Assembly (NCBI RefSeq): GCF_000336955.1
Contig: NZ_AOLI01000008.1
Span: 1 to 64,000 of the forward strand
Direction of reading: 5' to 3'
Length of the DNA: 64,000 nt
DNA from: Haloferax larsenii JCM 13917
Lineage (GTDB): Archaea; Halobacteriota; Halobacteria; Halobacteriales; Haloferacaceae
Numbering within the stretch: position 1 is the stretch's first letter; every line of letters begins with the position of its first letter. Below the pieces are notes generated by a model that saw only the letters and a list, made by a program, of their open reading frames with translations, was not told the origin of the DNA and did not search any database. Made by a program: the position numbers and the translations under genes. Shown one piece after another: positions 18,036 through 26,516 of the stretch.

Positions 18036-18578
18036 ATGCAAGACGAACCCGAAGTCGCCGTCCTCCGGTACGGGCACCGGCCGGGACGCGACGACCGGAT
18101 GACGACGCACGTCGGCTTGACTGCGCGCGCGCTCGGTGCAGACCGGGTCATCTTCCCGGACAACGCCGGCCACTCACAGGAGACAGTCGAAGACATCACC
18201 GGGCGATTCGGCGGCCCGTTCGACGTCGAACTCACCGAGGGCCTCAACGGCGTCATCAGAAACTGGACGGGGAAAATCGTCCACCTGACGATGTACGGCG
18301 AACGCGTGCAGGATGTCGAAAAAGACATCCGCGATGCGCACACCGAGGAACCGATTCTCGTCGTCGTCGGTGGCGAGAAGGTTCCCTTCGAAGTGTACGA
18401 CGAAGCAGATTGGAACGTCGGCGTCACGAACCAACCGCACTCCGAGGTCGCGGGCCTCGCGGTCTTCCTCGACCGCCTGTTCGACGGTCGTGAACTCGAC
18501 CGCGAGTGGGAAGACGCCGAGAACCGCGTCGTTCCGATGGAGACGGGCAAGAAGGTCGTTCCCGCCGAAGACGAGTAG
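18036..18578 (+). CDS. trm56: tRNA (cytidine-56-2'-O)-methyltransferase, SPOUT class
   Basis: 180 residues beginning with a short strand AVLRYGHRPGRDDRMTTHVGLTARALGAD, the signature of archaeal aTrm56. It continues with VVVGGEKVPFEVYDEADWNVGVTNQPHSEVAGLAVFLDRLF, the trefoil knot that binds S-adenosylmethionine. It methylates C56 in the T loop of tRNA. Its last codons and stop fall in a 16-base perfect tandem duplication (18570-18601). It diverges from the SDR gene. Confidence 0.94.
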   Translation: MQDEPEVAVLRYGHRPGRDDRMTTHVGLTARALGADRVIFPDNAGHSQETVEDITGRFGGPFDVELTEGLNGVIRNWTGKIVHLTMYGERVQDVEKDIRDAHTEEPILVVVGGEKVPFEVYDEADWNVGVTNQPHSEVAGLAVFLDRLFDGRELDREWEDAENRVVPMETGKKVVPAEDE

Positions 18579-18601
18579 CCGAGTAGACGAGTAGCCGAGT
18601 A
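18570..18601. repeat. 16-base perfect tandem duplication over the trm56 stop
   Basis: GACGAGTAGCCGAGTA occurs at 18570-18585 and again directly at 18586-18601. The first copy contains the Asp-Glu-stop end of trm56. Confidence 0.95.
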
Positions 18602-18723
18602 AGTCGCCGGTGGTGCCACACGGCACGAACCGTCGGCGTGCAACGCGTTCGGCACGGGGCGACTCGTCGGCGTATTGGCACACGGCGCGGGTCCCACGCG
18701 TGCGGGGGAGTGATAAGACTTAA

Positions 18724-18740
18724 TGGCGTTCCTGACGCCA
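18724..18740. promoter_or_regulatory. small inverted repeat before tfe
   Basis: TGGCGT (18724-18729), 5-base spacer, ACGCCA (18735-18740). It lies between the TATA-like AGACTTAATGG and the TFE start at 18750, so it is around the likely transcription start. It could be an operator or a short leader hairpin. Confidence 0.4.
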
Positions 18741-18749
18741 ATTTCGACA

Positions 18750-19280
18750 ATGGCTTTTGAGGAGCTGCTGAACGACCCTGTCATCCAAAAGTACCTCCAC
18801 GAGTTGGTCGGACCGACGGGGATGCCTGTTGCTGCGGCACCCCCGGACGGTGAGGTAACCGACGAGGAACTCGCCGAAGAGCTCGGTCTCGAGCTTAACG
18901 ACGTTCGTCGCGCACTCTTTATTCTCTACGAGAACGACCTCGCCTCCTACCGGCGCGTTCGTGACGAGGACTCTGGGTGGCTCACCTATCTCTGGACCTT
19001 CCACTACGAGAACATCCCGGAGAACCTCGAAGAGGAGATGTACCGCCTGCTGGAGGCGCTCGAAGACCGCCTCGAATACGAACGGAACCACGAGTTCTAC
19101 CTCTCCGAACCGGCGGGTATCCGTTTCGAGTTCTCCGAGGCGATGGAACTCGGCTTCCAGTGTCCCGAGACCGGCGCACCGCTCGAACCGATGGATAACG
19201 ACGACCTCGTCGACGCGATGGAGCACCGAATCACGGAACTCCGAGACGAGCTTAACGTCGAAGTGACGGGTACAAACTAA
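18750..19280 (+). CDS. tfe: transcription initiation factor E alpha subunit (TFE)
   Basis: 176 residues. The N-terminal winged helix (about 1-85, with GEVTDEELAEELGLELNDVRRALFILYENDLASYRRVRD) stabilises the open promoter complex with RNA polymerase. The C-terminal region where other archaea have a four-Cys zinc ribbon keeps only Cys138 (FQCPETG), so zinc binding is lost. ATG 18750 (MAFEELL) is preferred over a start nine codons upstream. DUF2110 follows after 3 bases, the usual haloarchaeal pairing. Confidence 0.95.
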   Translation: MAFEELLNDPVIQKYLHELVGPTGMPVAAAPPDGEVTDEELAEELGLELNDVRRALFILYENDLASYRRVRDEDSGWLTYLWTFHYENIPENLEEEMYRLLEALEDRLEYERNHEFYLSEPAGIRFEFSEAMELGFQCPETGAPLEPMDNDDLVDAMEHRITELRDELNVEVTGTN

Positions 19281-19283
19281 TCG

Positions 19284-19961
19284 ATGGTCGTACTCGCAAC
19301 GAAGTGCTACATCGACGGCGACGCACGGAACCGTGCGCTCGACAGTCTCCAATCGCTCGTCGCCAACGACATCGGCGACCTCGACGTAGACTACGACATC
19401 GGCGTGCGCGACGACGACTTCATCTCGGTCACCATCACGGGCGACGACGCGACTGTCGCGCGGAACGTCCTGCGTGAGACGTGGGGCGAGGTGACGCCAC
19501 ACCTCTCTGCGGGTGAAGAGTACGTCGGAACGCTCGAACACTGGGACGACGACGGTATCGTCCTCGACGCGGGCCAAGAGGTTCGCGTCCCGACCGACGA
19601 ACTCGGTCTCGGACGCGGGTCCGCGACACAGGTCCGCGACAGGTTCGGACTCGTCCAGCACGTCCCGCTTCGGTTCGTCTACGGCGGCGAGGACGAACCC
19701 TCGCGGCTCGCGGACGACGAAATCGACCGCCTCTACGAGTGGACACGCGGCACTGACCGCGTCAACGTCAACAGTGCCACCCGCGGCGAGGTTCGCGCCA
19801 CGGTGAACCGCGCCGGCCACGCGAACGACATCGTGACCGTCGAGCGACTCGGACTGCTCGAACAGAGCATCATCTGCCGCGACGAGACGGACGGGCCGGG
19901 ACTCCTCGCGAGTATCGGCTCGTACCTGCCGGCAGAACTCAAGTGCGTCATCGGCCAGTAG
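19284..19961 (+). CDS. DUF2110 family protein linked to TFE
   Basis: 225 residues, uncharacterised. The central stretch VGTLEHWDDDGIVLDAGQEVRVPTDELGLG looks like a small beta-barrel (S1/KOW-like) region. The C-terminus (VTVERLGLLEQSIICRDETDGPGLLASIG) is well structured with two cysteines. It is encoded 3 bases after tfe, and this neighbourhood is conserved across haloarchaea, so a role with transcription or RNA is a reasonable guess. A lipoprotein gene follows 4 bases later. Confidence 0.88.
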   Translation: MVVLATKCYIDGDARNRALDSLQSLVANDIGDLDVDYDIGVRDDDFISVTITGDDATVARNVLRETWGEVTPHLSAGEEYVGTLEHWDDDGIVLDAGQEVRVPTDELGLGRGSATQVRDRFGLVQHVPLRFVYGGEDEPSRLADDEIDRLYEWTRGTDRVNVNSATRGEVRATVNRAGHANDIVTVERLGLLEQSIICRDETDGPGLLASIGSYLPAELKCVIGQ

Positions 19962-19965
19962 GACG

Positions 19966-20751
19966 ATGAACAAGCGACTCCTCGTCGGTTTCGCCGGGCT
20001 TGCCCTCCTCCTCGTCACCGCCGGGTGTCTCGGGGGCACAAGTAGCGTCGCGAGCGACCGCCTCGACGCAGACCCGGCCGAGACCTACGCGTGGGAATCC
20101 GACGCCGACGCGCACATCACCGTCCAAGACAACGGTCGCTTCCGCGCCGTCTACGACGTGAACGCCTCGTCGCTCGAACTGTACCGGTTCGACGGCTTCG
20201 GCAGTCGAACGCCGCTGTCGGTCGAGGCACTCCGGTACAGATACGAAAATGGGACCGTCGTCAACGGGACGGAACTCCGCGCCCGCGGCGGCGACGTGAC
20301 GCGAAACAACCGCATCACGAACGTCACGCTTCCGGCAGATGCGAACGGCGACGGAAAGCTCGCGTTCACCTCGTCGTCGACGCCGAAGCGGTTCGCGCTC
20401 CCGGTGCTCGTCGAGGGGTCCTACGAGGTGGTCTTACCGCCAAACCGCCGCGTCGACTTCCCAATCTTCGGCTCCGTCCAACCGAGCGGCTACGAGACGG
20501 AAGTCGTCGGCGACCAACTCCACATCGAGTGGACGAACGTCACCACGCGGAACGTCGTCGTGCAGTTCTACCTGCAGCGTGACCTCGGCATCTTCGCGGT
20601 CATCGCCGCCGTCTCGATACTCGTCGGCGGGGCTGGGATGCTCTACTACCGCCGGCAGATAGAGGCGCTTCGTGAACGGCGCGAAGAACTCGGTCTCGAC
20701 GTCGAGGTCGACGAAGACGACCGACGCGGGCCGCCGCCGGGAATGGGCTGA
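19966..20751 (+). CDS. DUF5803 family membrane lipoprotein
   Basis: 261 residues. The signal peptide MNKRLLVGFAGLALLLVTAGC has a lipobox ending at Cys21. An exported beta-rich domain with several Asn-X-Ser/Thr sites follows. A C-terminal transmembrane helix (about 205-227) leads to a charged cytosolic tail REELGLDVEVDEDDRRGPPPG. Having both a lipid anchor and a C-terminal helix is a notable topology. The function is unknown. It is third in the tfe-DUF2110 operon, and a T-rich tract near 20789 may end the message. Confidence 0.85.
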   Translation: MNKRLLVGFAGLALLLVTAGCLGGTSSVASDRLDADPAETYAWESDADAHITVQDNGRFRAVYDVNASSLELYRFDGFGSRTPLSVEALRYRYENGTVVNGTELRARGGDVTRNNRITNVTLPADANGDGKLAFTSSSTPKRFALPVLVEGSYEVVLPPNRRVDFPIFGSVQPSGYETEVVGDQLHIEWTNVTTRNVVVQFYLQRDLGIFAVIAAVSILVGGAGMLYYRRQIEALRERREELGLDVEVDEDDRRGPPPGMG

Positions 20752-20820
20752 GACAGCTCGCTTTCTCCACCCCTCGCCGGGGCGGACGCCTTTTTGCTCG
20801 TCACTCCCTTACCGCGGGGT

Positions 20821-21513
20821 ATGAAGGCTGCTGTGGTTACTGTCGGAGACGAACTCCTCGCCGGTGACACCGTCGACACGAACGCGACGTGGCTGTGTAC
20901 GCAGTTGACCGAGCGCGGCGTCGCCGTCGAGCGCGTGACGACGCTCCCGGACCGCGTCGACGCCATCGCCCGCGTCGTCAACGAATATCACGCCGAATAC
21001 GACGCTGTCATCGTCACCGGTGGTCTCGGACCGACCCACGACGACGTGACCATGGACGCTGTCGCTGCCGCCTTCGGTCGGGAGTTGGAACCCCACGAGG
21101 AAGCAGCGACGTGGCTGGAGACGAACGGTGGCTACTCTGCGGCGGACTTGGTGAAGGGAACGACAGACCTCCCCGCAGGGGCGCGGATGCTTCCGAACGA
21201 GGCGGGTGTCGCGCCGGGCGCTGTCGTCGGCTCAGTCTACGTGCTTCCGGGCGTTCCAGACGAGATGAAGACCATGTTCGGTCGTATCGCCGACGAGTTC
21301 GCTGGCGAAACCAACCACGTCCGGTTCGTCCACACGTCGGAGCCCGAGAGTTCACTCATCGAGCGATTCGAAGCGTTACAGTCCGAGTTCGACGTGCGGG
21401 TCGGCAGCTACCCCGGCGACCACGTCCGAGTGAAGCTTGCAGCCACAGACGAATCGACGGTGGAAGCGGCGGTCGCGTGGCTCGAAGAGCGTGTAGAGTC
21501 TCACGAAGAGTAG
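20821..21513 (+). CDS. CinA-like molybdopterin-binding domain protein
   Basis: 230 residues. The fold signature is at the start (VVTVGDELLAGDTVDTNATWL) and in VIVTGGLGPTHDDVTMDAVAAAFG, followed by PNEAGVAPGAVVG and LPGVPDEMKTMF. These are the classic MoCF_biosynth/CinA N-terminal motifs, so it could act as a nucleotide or molybdopterin-binding enzyme. The CinA amidohydrolase domain is absent. ATG 20821 is preferred because the nine upstream codons overlap the T-rich promoter. It is probably monocistronic. Confidence 0.9.
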   Translation: MKAAVVTVGDELLAGDTVDTNATWLCTQLTERGVAVERVTTLPDRVDAIARVVNEYHAEYDAVIVTGGLGPTHDDVTMDAVAAAFGRELEPHEEAATWLETNGGYSAADLVKGTTDLPAGARMLPNEAGVAPGAVVGSVYVLPGVPDEMKTMFGRIADEFAGETNHVRFVHTSEPESSLIERFEALQSEFDVRVGSYPGDHVRVKLAATDESTVEAAVAWLEERVESHEE

Positions 21514-21551
21514 TCGGCAGGGTGGTCCGTCGCGAAAATCGGTCGCCTGCG

Positions 21552-21665
21552 TTAGCGCTGGAGGTACCAGAGCCACCCAGCGGTCAAGACAACGCTCGCA
21601 AGGAGGACGACACCGGCCGTCTCCGAGGTCGGTAACACCTGCTCGGCTGCTTCTAACGGAATCAT
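21552..21665 (-). CDS. 37-residue single-helix membrane protein
   Basis: MIPLEAAEQVLPTSETAGVV opens a 37-residue protein whose residues 18-34 are a clean transmembrane helix (VVLLASVVLTAGWLWYL) ending in QR. Codon use resembles real genes. It lies between the CinA-like and NAD-kinase-like genes on the opposite strand. No family is recognised, and a role as a small subunit or regulator of a membrane complex is only a guess. Confidence 0.6.
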   Translation of the reverse strand: MIPLEAAEQVLPTSETAGVVLLASVVLTAGWLWYLQR

Positions 21666-21795
21666 ACGTGACAGTTGCCGCTGCGGCCCCCTTAAACAGT
21701 GAGGTTCCGGCGACAGTCGACTTCGAGTGAGTGTGCCGACAGCGCGGACCACCGTGCATCGCGGTATTTTTCTCCGCCCCGCCGTTGGATCCGGT

Positions 21796-22860
21796 ATGCG
21801 AATCGGTGTCGTCGTCAACCCCGTGGCAGGCATGGGCGGTCGAGTCGGACTGAAGGGGACCGACGGGAAGGTCGACGAGGCCCGCGCCCGCGGTGCCGAG
21901 CCCAGAGCGCCCGAACGGGCACGTCGCGCTCTCTCTCGCCTCGCCGACCTCGCCCCCGAAACGACCCTCCTCGCGTGGGGCGACCCGATGGGTACATCAC
22001 TCGCGCGCGAGGCGGGCTTCGACCCCGACGTGCTCGGCGAGCCAGCGAGCGAGGAGACCACCGCCGCTGACACCATGACGGCTGTCGAAGCCTTCGTCGA
22101 GGCGGGCGTCGACCTCGTCCTGTTCGTCGGCGGCGACGGAACCGCAGCAGATGTCGCAGACGCACTCGATGACCACGACGTGCCGATGCTCGGCGTCCCG
22201 GCGGGAGTGAAAGTCTATTCTTCGGTCTTTGCTGTCTCACCTGAGGATGCCGCCGTCGCGGCCACGACGTTCGAACGAACCGAAGCGCGAGAGGTCATGG
22301 ACATCGACGAAGACGACTACCGCTCGGGCGAGGTCCGCCCGGAACTCCGGGCCGTCGCGCACGTCCCGGTCGCCGAGGACCTCCAATCGTCGAAACAGAC
22401 CGGCGGCGGGACGGTCGAAGCACTCGCCGCGGGCGTCGCAGACGACATCCGAGGGGGCGACGGAGTCACCTACGTCCTCGGTCCCGGCAGCACCGTCGGC
22501 GCGGTGAAAACCGAACTCGGAATCGACGGCTCACCGCTGGGCGTCGACCTCTACCGCGACGGAGAGGTGCTCGTCCGCGACGCCACCGAGGCCGAGATTC
22601 TGGCGAACCTCGGCGAGAAAAACGTCATCGTCGTCACGCCAATCGGCGGGCAGGGATTCGTCTTCGGTCGCGGAAACCCGCAGCTCTCACCGGACGTGAT
22701 TCGCCGCTGTGACGTGCGAGTCGTCGCCTCGCGGTCGAAACTCGATACGATACCCGTGCTCCGCGTCGACACCGACGACCCCGACCTCGACGAGGAACTC
22801 CGCGGGTGGACCAAAGTTCGCGTCGGCCGGGTCGAGCGCCGGATGATGAAAATCGTGTGA
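21796..22860 (+). CDS. ATP-NAD kinase-like protein (COG3199 type)
   Basis: 354 residues. It opens with VVVNPVAGMGGRVGLKGTDG, has the diagnostic FVGGDGTAADVADAL, then LGVPAGVKVYSSVFA, and a C-terminal beta domain. It resembles NAD kinase but belongs to the longer COG3199/AcoX-linked group, whose substrate is not certain. A TATA-like TATTTTTC at 21765-21772 lies 24-31 bases before the ATG, which supports a leaderless start at 21796 and not the longer frame. Confidence 0.88.
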   Translation: MRIGVVVNPVAGMGGRVGLKGTDGKVDEARARGAEPRAPERARRALSRLADLAPETTLLAWGDPMGTSLAREAGFDPDVLGEPASEETTAADTMTAVEAFVEAGVDLVLFVGGDGTAADVADALDDHDVPMLGVPAGVKVYSSVFAVSPEDAAVAATTFERTEAREVMDIDEDDYRSGEVRPELRAVAHVPVAEDLQSSKQTGGGTVEALAAGVADDIRGGDGVTYVLGPGSTVGAVKTELGIDGSPLGVDLYRDGEVLVRDATEAEILANLGEKNVIVVTPIGGQGFVFGRGNPQLSPDVIRRCDVRVVASRSKLDTIPVLRVDTDDPDLDEELRGWTKVRVGRVERRMMKIV

Positions 22861-22972
22861 GTTCCGGGCGAAGAGTGAATCTTCGTGTGTCGAAGCGAGC
22901 GAAAAGAGGACAGTTTCACGCTGACCAATCTCATCCCCATACATTATTCATCGAGGTTGGCGTATAGTGGGG

Positions 22973-22978
22973 TTTAAG
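22973..22978 (+). promoter_or_regulatory. TATA box of the PhoU-like gene
   Basis: TTTAAG lies 25-30 bases before the ATG at 23003, fitting a leaderless start there. It is too close to the alternative ATG at 22994 for a leaderless message. Confidence 0.6.
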
Positions 22979-23002
22979 GTCATAGAAAGGGTGATGACTC
23001 GC

Positions 23003-24034
23003 ATGGAGACAAGGAAAGTCCAGCGTCTCGGGCCGTCGACGCTGGCGATGACACTCCCAGCGGAGTGGGCACGGGAACACGACGTCGAGAAAGGCGACGA
23101 AGTTTCCATACGAACGAGCGGGAAAGGAACGCTGACCGTTCTTCCCGAGTCGGTGAGCACCGAAGATTCGACCGCGACGATTCGAGCGGACAAACTCAAC
23201 GCAGAGGCGCTCGAACGGGCTATCGTCGCACAGTACGTACTCGGACGCCGCGTCATCCACATCGAAAAGAGCGAAGGCGCACTCGACTCAGACCACATCA
23301 ACGCCGTCTACAAAGCCGAAACACAGCTTATGGGACTCGGCGTCATCGAGGAGACGCCGGAGCGAATCGCCATCCGGTGTTCGGTCGATGCGGAGGACTT
23401 CACGCTCGACAACCTGCTCGAACGACTGGAGAACACGGGCAGTACGATGCGCGGCGAGGCCGTGAAGGCACTCGCTCACGGGAATCCTGACCTCGCACAA
23501 CGCGCACTCAACCGTGAGCGACAGGCGAACAAGATTTTCGTCCTGTTGCTCCGTCTCATCTTCACGTCGTACCAGAACCCCAACCTCGCGAGAGCGGTCG
23601 GTCTCCACTCCGGGTTCCCGCTCATCGGCTACCGGTCGGTGGCAAAGAACCTCGAACTGACCGCCGACAACGCCGAGGACATCGCGAACATCGTCATGGA
23701 CGCCGAGGGCCACAGTATCGACGTGGACCAGTCGACCATGCGGCGCATCCGCGAGTTCACGGACCACGTGGACGAAATCACGACCACCGCCGTTCGCGCG
23801 GTCGTCGAACGCGACTACGACCTCACCATCGAGTGCCGCGAACTCTTCCGGGAGATTCGTGACCGCGAGCGCGACATCCTCAACGACCTCCCCGAGATGG
23901 AAAACCAGAAACTTCTCCAGATTCGGGAGGTCCTCGTCAGTCTCCAGCAGACTGCACAGTACGCGATGCGGAACGCCGAAATCGCGGCGAACCTGTCGCT
24001 CAACAAAGAGTCTGAGCACGTGACGCTTCACTGA
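23003..24034 (+). CDS. AbrB-PhoU fusion regulator (phosphate uptake regulator-like)
   Basis: 343 residues. The N-terminal METRKVQRLGPSTLAMTLPAEWAREHDVEKGDEVSI is a SpoVT/AbrB swapped-hairpin DNA-binding domain. Residues about 115-330 are PhoU-type helical repeats (EAVKALAHGNPDLAQRALNRERQANKIF). Haloarchaeal proteins of this layout occur beside phosphate ABC transporters or alone, and they probably sense phosphate status and repress transport genes. No Pst genes are near here. The start was set by the TATA box position, with ATG 22994 as the alternative. Confidence 0.9.
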   Translation: METRKVQRLGPSTLAMTLPAEWAREHDVEKGDEVSIRTSGKGTLTVLPESVSTEDSTATIRADKLNAEALERAIVAQYVLGRRVIHIEKSEGALDSDHINAVYKAETQLMGLGVIEETPERIAIRCSVDAEDFTLDNLLERLENTGSTMRGEAVKALAHGNPDLAQRALNRERQANKIFVLLLRLIFTSYQNPNLARAVGLHSGFPLIGYRSVAKNLELTADNAEDIANIVMDAEGHSIDVDQSTMRRIREFTDHVDEITTTAVRAVVERDYDLTIECRELFREIRDRERDILNDLPEMENQKLLQIREVLVSLQQTAQYAMRNAEIAANLSLNKESEHVTLH

Positions 24035-24081
24035 GTCGGTCGCAAGTCGCCGAGTCGGTCACCGACTCGGCCGCCGCAGAC

Positions 24082-24459
24082 TCAGTCAGCGACCAACTCG
24101 ACTTCGGTATTTTGCTCCGGCGACTCCTTCTCGCCGGTCAGGGGATTTCGACGGGCGATTCGGCAGTCGAACGCCGGGTGTTCGCCGAAGTGTCTGATTA
24201 TCATGTGTCGCCGTGAGCCAGTGATACCGGTTCGCCCGACATCTTCGGCCGTAAACGTCTCCGGCAGTCGGTCGTACAGACGGCGCAGTTCCTCGAAACT
24301 CGCGAACACCTTCGCGTTGCCGGTCGAGTCGGCACCGCGCCGGGAGACGACGTAGCTGCCGTCCTGTCGGTACTCGCCAGCAGTTCGGAAGAACTCTCGT
24401 TTCTCTGTCAACGCCGAGCCGATAGCGTCTTGCAAGTCGGCAGCGGCGTCTCGGGACAA
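24082..24459 (-). CDS. small haloarchaeal protein of unknown function (DUF7528-like), start unresolved
   Basis: 125 residues from the only available start codon, a TTG. The body GADSTGNAKVFASFEELRRLYDRLP and VGRTGITGSRRHMIIRHFGEHPAFDC is regular and gene-like. Protein-like sequence continues in frame for 37 codons upstream to a TGA at 24573-24571 (including VESDDERIVVSIDGQTCE, which looks like the missing first beta strands) yet contains no ATG or GTG. Either an unusual start such as CTG is used, or the gene has lost its start. It is the last gene before the LEA-type gene on the same strand. Confidence 0.7.
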   Translation of the reverse strand: MSRDAAADLQDAIGSALTEKREFFRTAGEYRQDGSYVVSRRGADSTGNAKVFASFEELRRLYDRLPETFTAEDVGRTGITGSRRHMIIRHFGEHPAFDCRIARRNPLTGEKESPEQNTEVELVAD

Positions 24460-24684
24460 TTCACAGGTCTGACCATCGATGGAGACGACGATGCGTTCGT
24501 CGTCGCTTTCGACGGTTACGGGGTTCTCATCACGGGAGAAGAACTCGATCAGGAGCGTGGGTACTCCGTGTCATACACACTGCTATTGCGGCCCACTGTA
24601 AAGAACTATCGACCGGGACAGGATTGGCCGACGAATAGTAGGCAAATCGCAGATAGTGGTGAGAGTGTGACGATTCGAGGGGAG

Positions 24685-25875
24685 TTACAACAACCCGTCG
24701 TCAGTCGTAGTCGTTCCCGAGTCGGACTCCGTGGTCGTCGCCGTAGGCGTCGGTTCGGTGGTTGGGGTTGGAGTCGCAGTTGGCGAGTCAGTCGGCGACG
24801 ACGTGGTCTGCCCCTCGGCCATCGTCGTTTGCGTATCAGTCTCCGAGTCGGTCGTCGTCTGTTCCGAGTCGCCCGTCTCGGTCGTCTCCGAGTCAGTCGT
24901 CGCCGACTCGCCAGACTCAGAGGCTGCCTTGTTACCGAAGATGTCGGTCTCGAACGTCTTCTCGTAGGTTAGCGCGTCGAGCGGGACAGAGAACGTCGTG
25001 CCCGCGGCGTCAATCTTCGCGTCGAACTCGATGCGGAGGTCGGTCGTCTGGTTGCGTTGGATGTGGGTCACCCACCAATCGTCGAGGTTCTCGTTGTCGA
25101 TGTAGGTGGTCGCCTCGATTGTCTCGGTCGATTCGGGCGGGATGACGTACTCGGATTCGGTCGTTCCGTTGCCCACCGTCACGTCGTTCATCGAGATTCC
25201 GTAGCCGAGTTCGGAGATTGCGACAGGGTACGGCTTGGGGTTGTGGACGACGAACGTGAGGTCGAGTGCGGTCTGCTCGTCGGTCGTCTCGCCCCATTCG
25301 GCGCGCGTCTCGTTGATGTAGAGCACCGGGTCGGAGACGACGGGCGCACTCGCGTTTACCTCGCGCGTCTCCGTGGAGTTGAACGCCGAGAGCAGGTCGG
25401 TGTCGATAGACCGGGTAATCTCGGGTGCTTCGAACGACTGGCCGAGCGTCGAGGACGTGACCGTGGCGTTCACCGCGAGGTCGGTGTGCTCGCCGTTCTG
25501 AATGTGCGACACCCACCAGTCGGGGATGCGCTCGTTCGAGAGCGCGGTCCGGAGGGGTACTGCGGTGGTTCCCTGCCCGATAGAGACGCCGTCTTTCGAG
25601 CCGTCGGCCATTCGAATGTCGTTCATCGACACCGAGTAGTCGACCGAAATCCCGGAGAGGTTGGCCGAAATCGGATTCGGGTTCGAGACGCGGATGTCGG
25701 TCTCGATGACGGTCGCCGTCTCGTTGACGCCGGCGAATCGGTTGTCGACGCCGTCGACGCTCGGTGCGCCGATGATTCCCATCGCGTACGCGCCGCCGAT
25801 ACCGCCGGCGACGACGAGAAGTGCGACGAGGACGATACGAATGCGTCCGCCGAGTACTGCTGACACAAGTCCCAT
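24685..25875 (-). CDS. membrane-anchored protein with two LEA-14/WHy domains and a Thr-rich stalk
   Basis: 396 residues. An N-terminal membrane anchor (about 10-32) is followed by two homologous water-stress/LEA-14 domains (about 45-165 and 180-315). Each has an NPNP or NPKPYP strand, an SVSMNDI or GISMNDVTVGNG strand, and a WWVSHIQ/WWVTHIQ motif. The tail (about 320-396) is almost only Ser, Thr, Glu, Asp and Pro and may be a glycosylated stalk. The duplication is clear at the protein level. An external role at the cell surface is inferred. Confidence 0.88.
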   Translation of the reverse strand: MGLVSAVLGGRIRIVLVALLVVAGGIGGAYAMGIIGAPSVDGVDNRFAGVNETATVIETDIRVSNPNPISANLSGISVDYSVSMNDIRMADGSKDGVSIGQGTTAVPLRTALSNERIPDWWVSHIQNGEHTDLAVNATVTSSTLGQSFEAPEITRSIDTDLLSAFNSTETREVNASAPVVSDPVLYINETRAEWGETTDEQTALDLTFVVHNPKPYPVAISELGYGISMNDVTVGNGTTESEYVIPPESTETIEATTYIDNENLDDWWVTHIQRNQTTDLRIEFDAKIDAAGTTFSVPLDALTYEKTFETDIFGNKAASESGESATTDSETTETGDSEQTTTDSETDTQTTMAEGQTTSSPTDSPTATPTPTTEPTPTATTTESDSGTTTTDDGLL

Positions 25876-25995
25876 TGTACTGTCTCACACAGACGGTGGT
25901 ACAAAGGTCGAACGGCCGACGACGCATTTGCTCCGTGCCCACACGACGCACGGAGTGTCGAATGAACTAAGTGGGCACCCACGAACGTCGGGATT

Positions 25996-26178
25996 ATGGA
26001 GACGAAGACGGTGCAATCGGACAAGTCCATCGGCTTTGCAGCACTCTTCAGCGTGCTCACGCTCGTCGGTGCTGGGCTGATGGTCGCTGGACCCGACCAA
26101 CTGACCAAAGCAGCCGGATTCGCTGTGGCTATCGTCGCCGCCTCGCTCGCGGTGTCGGGAGCCCACATGTTCAAGTAA
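25996..26178 (+). CDS. 60-residue two-helix membrane protein
   Basis: A short cytosolic start (METKTVQSDKSIG) is followed by two transmembrane helices (about 14-32 and 38-56) and ends in FK. Gene-like codon use, plus a TATA-like AACTAAGTG about 30 bases upstream, support expression. Similar tiny membrane proteins are common in haloarchaea. No function is known. Confidence 0.7.
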   Translation: METKTVQSDKSIGFAALFSVLTLVGAGLMVAGPDQLTKAAGFAVAIVAASLAVSGAHMFK

Positions 26179-26248
26179 AGCGCATTCGGGCGGCCGGTCG
26201 CTCTGACGGGTAATCGTTAAGAAGTCACGTTCCCTAGGCGAGTCGAGG

Positions 26249-26473
26249 ATGAACGAGTTCACCGACGAGGAAAAGCGCATTCTCACGTACCTCCAAGAGA
26301 GTGTTAGTCGCGGAGAGAGCTACTTCCGTGCAAAGAACATCGCAGAGGCCATCGGGCTGACGGCTAAACAGGTCGGTGTTCGGCTGCCGCGACTCGCAGA
26401 GAAGTCCGAAGACGTCGAAATCGAAAAGTGGGGTCGCGCCCGCTCGACGACGTGGCGCGTCACCCTCAGCTAG
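26249..26473 (+). CDS. DUF7123-like winged-helix protein
   Basis: 74 residues: MNEFTDEEKRILTYLQESVSRGESYFRAKNIAEAIGLTAKQVGVRL has helix-turn-helix spacing, and the C-terminal EIEKWGRARSTTWRVTL looks like the wing. It is very likely a small DNA-binding protein. It follows the small membrane gene and precedes an SRPBCC gene, all on the same strand with 43-70 bases between. Confidence 0.8.
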   Translation: MNEFTDEEKRILTYLQESVSRGESYFRAKNIAEAIGLTAKQVGVRLPRLAEKSEDVEIEKWGRARSTTWRVTLS

Positions 26474-26516
26474 GTCGATTCCGCGGTTTTTTACTTTGGA
26501 GTAACGAGGGTAACCC

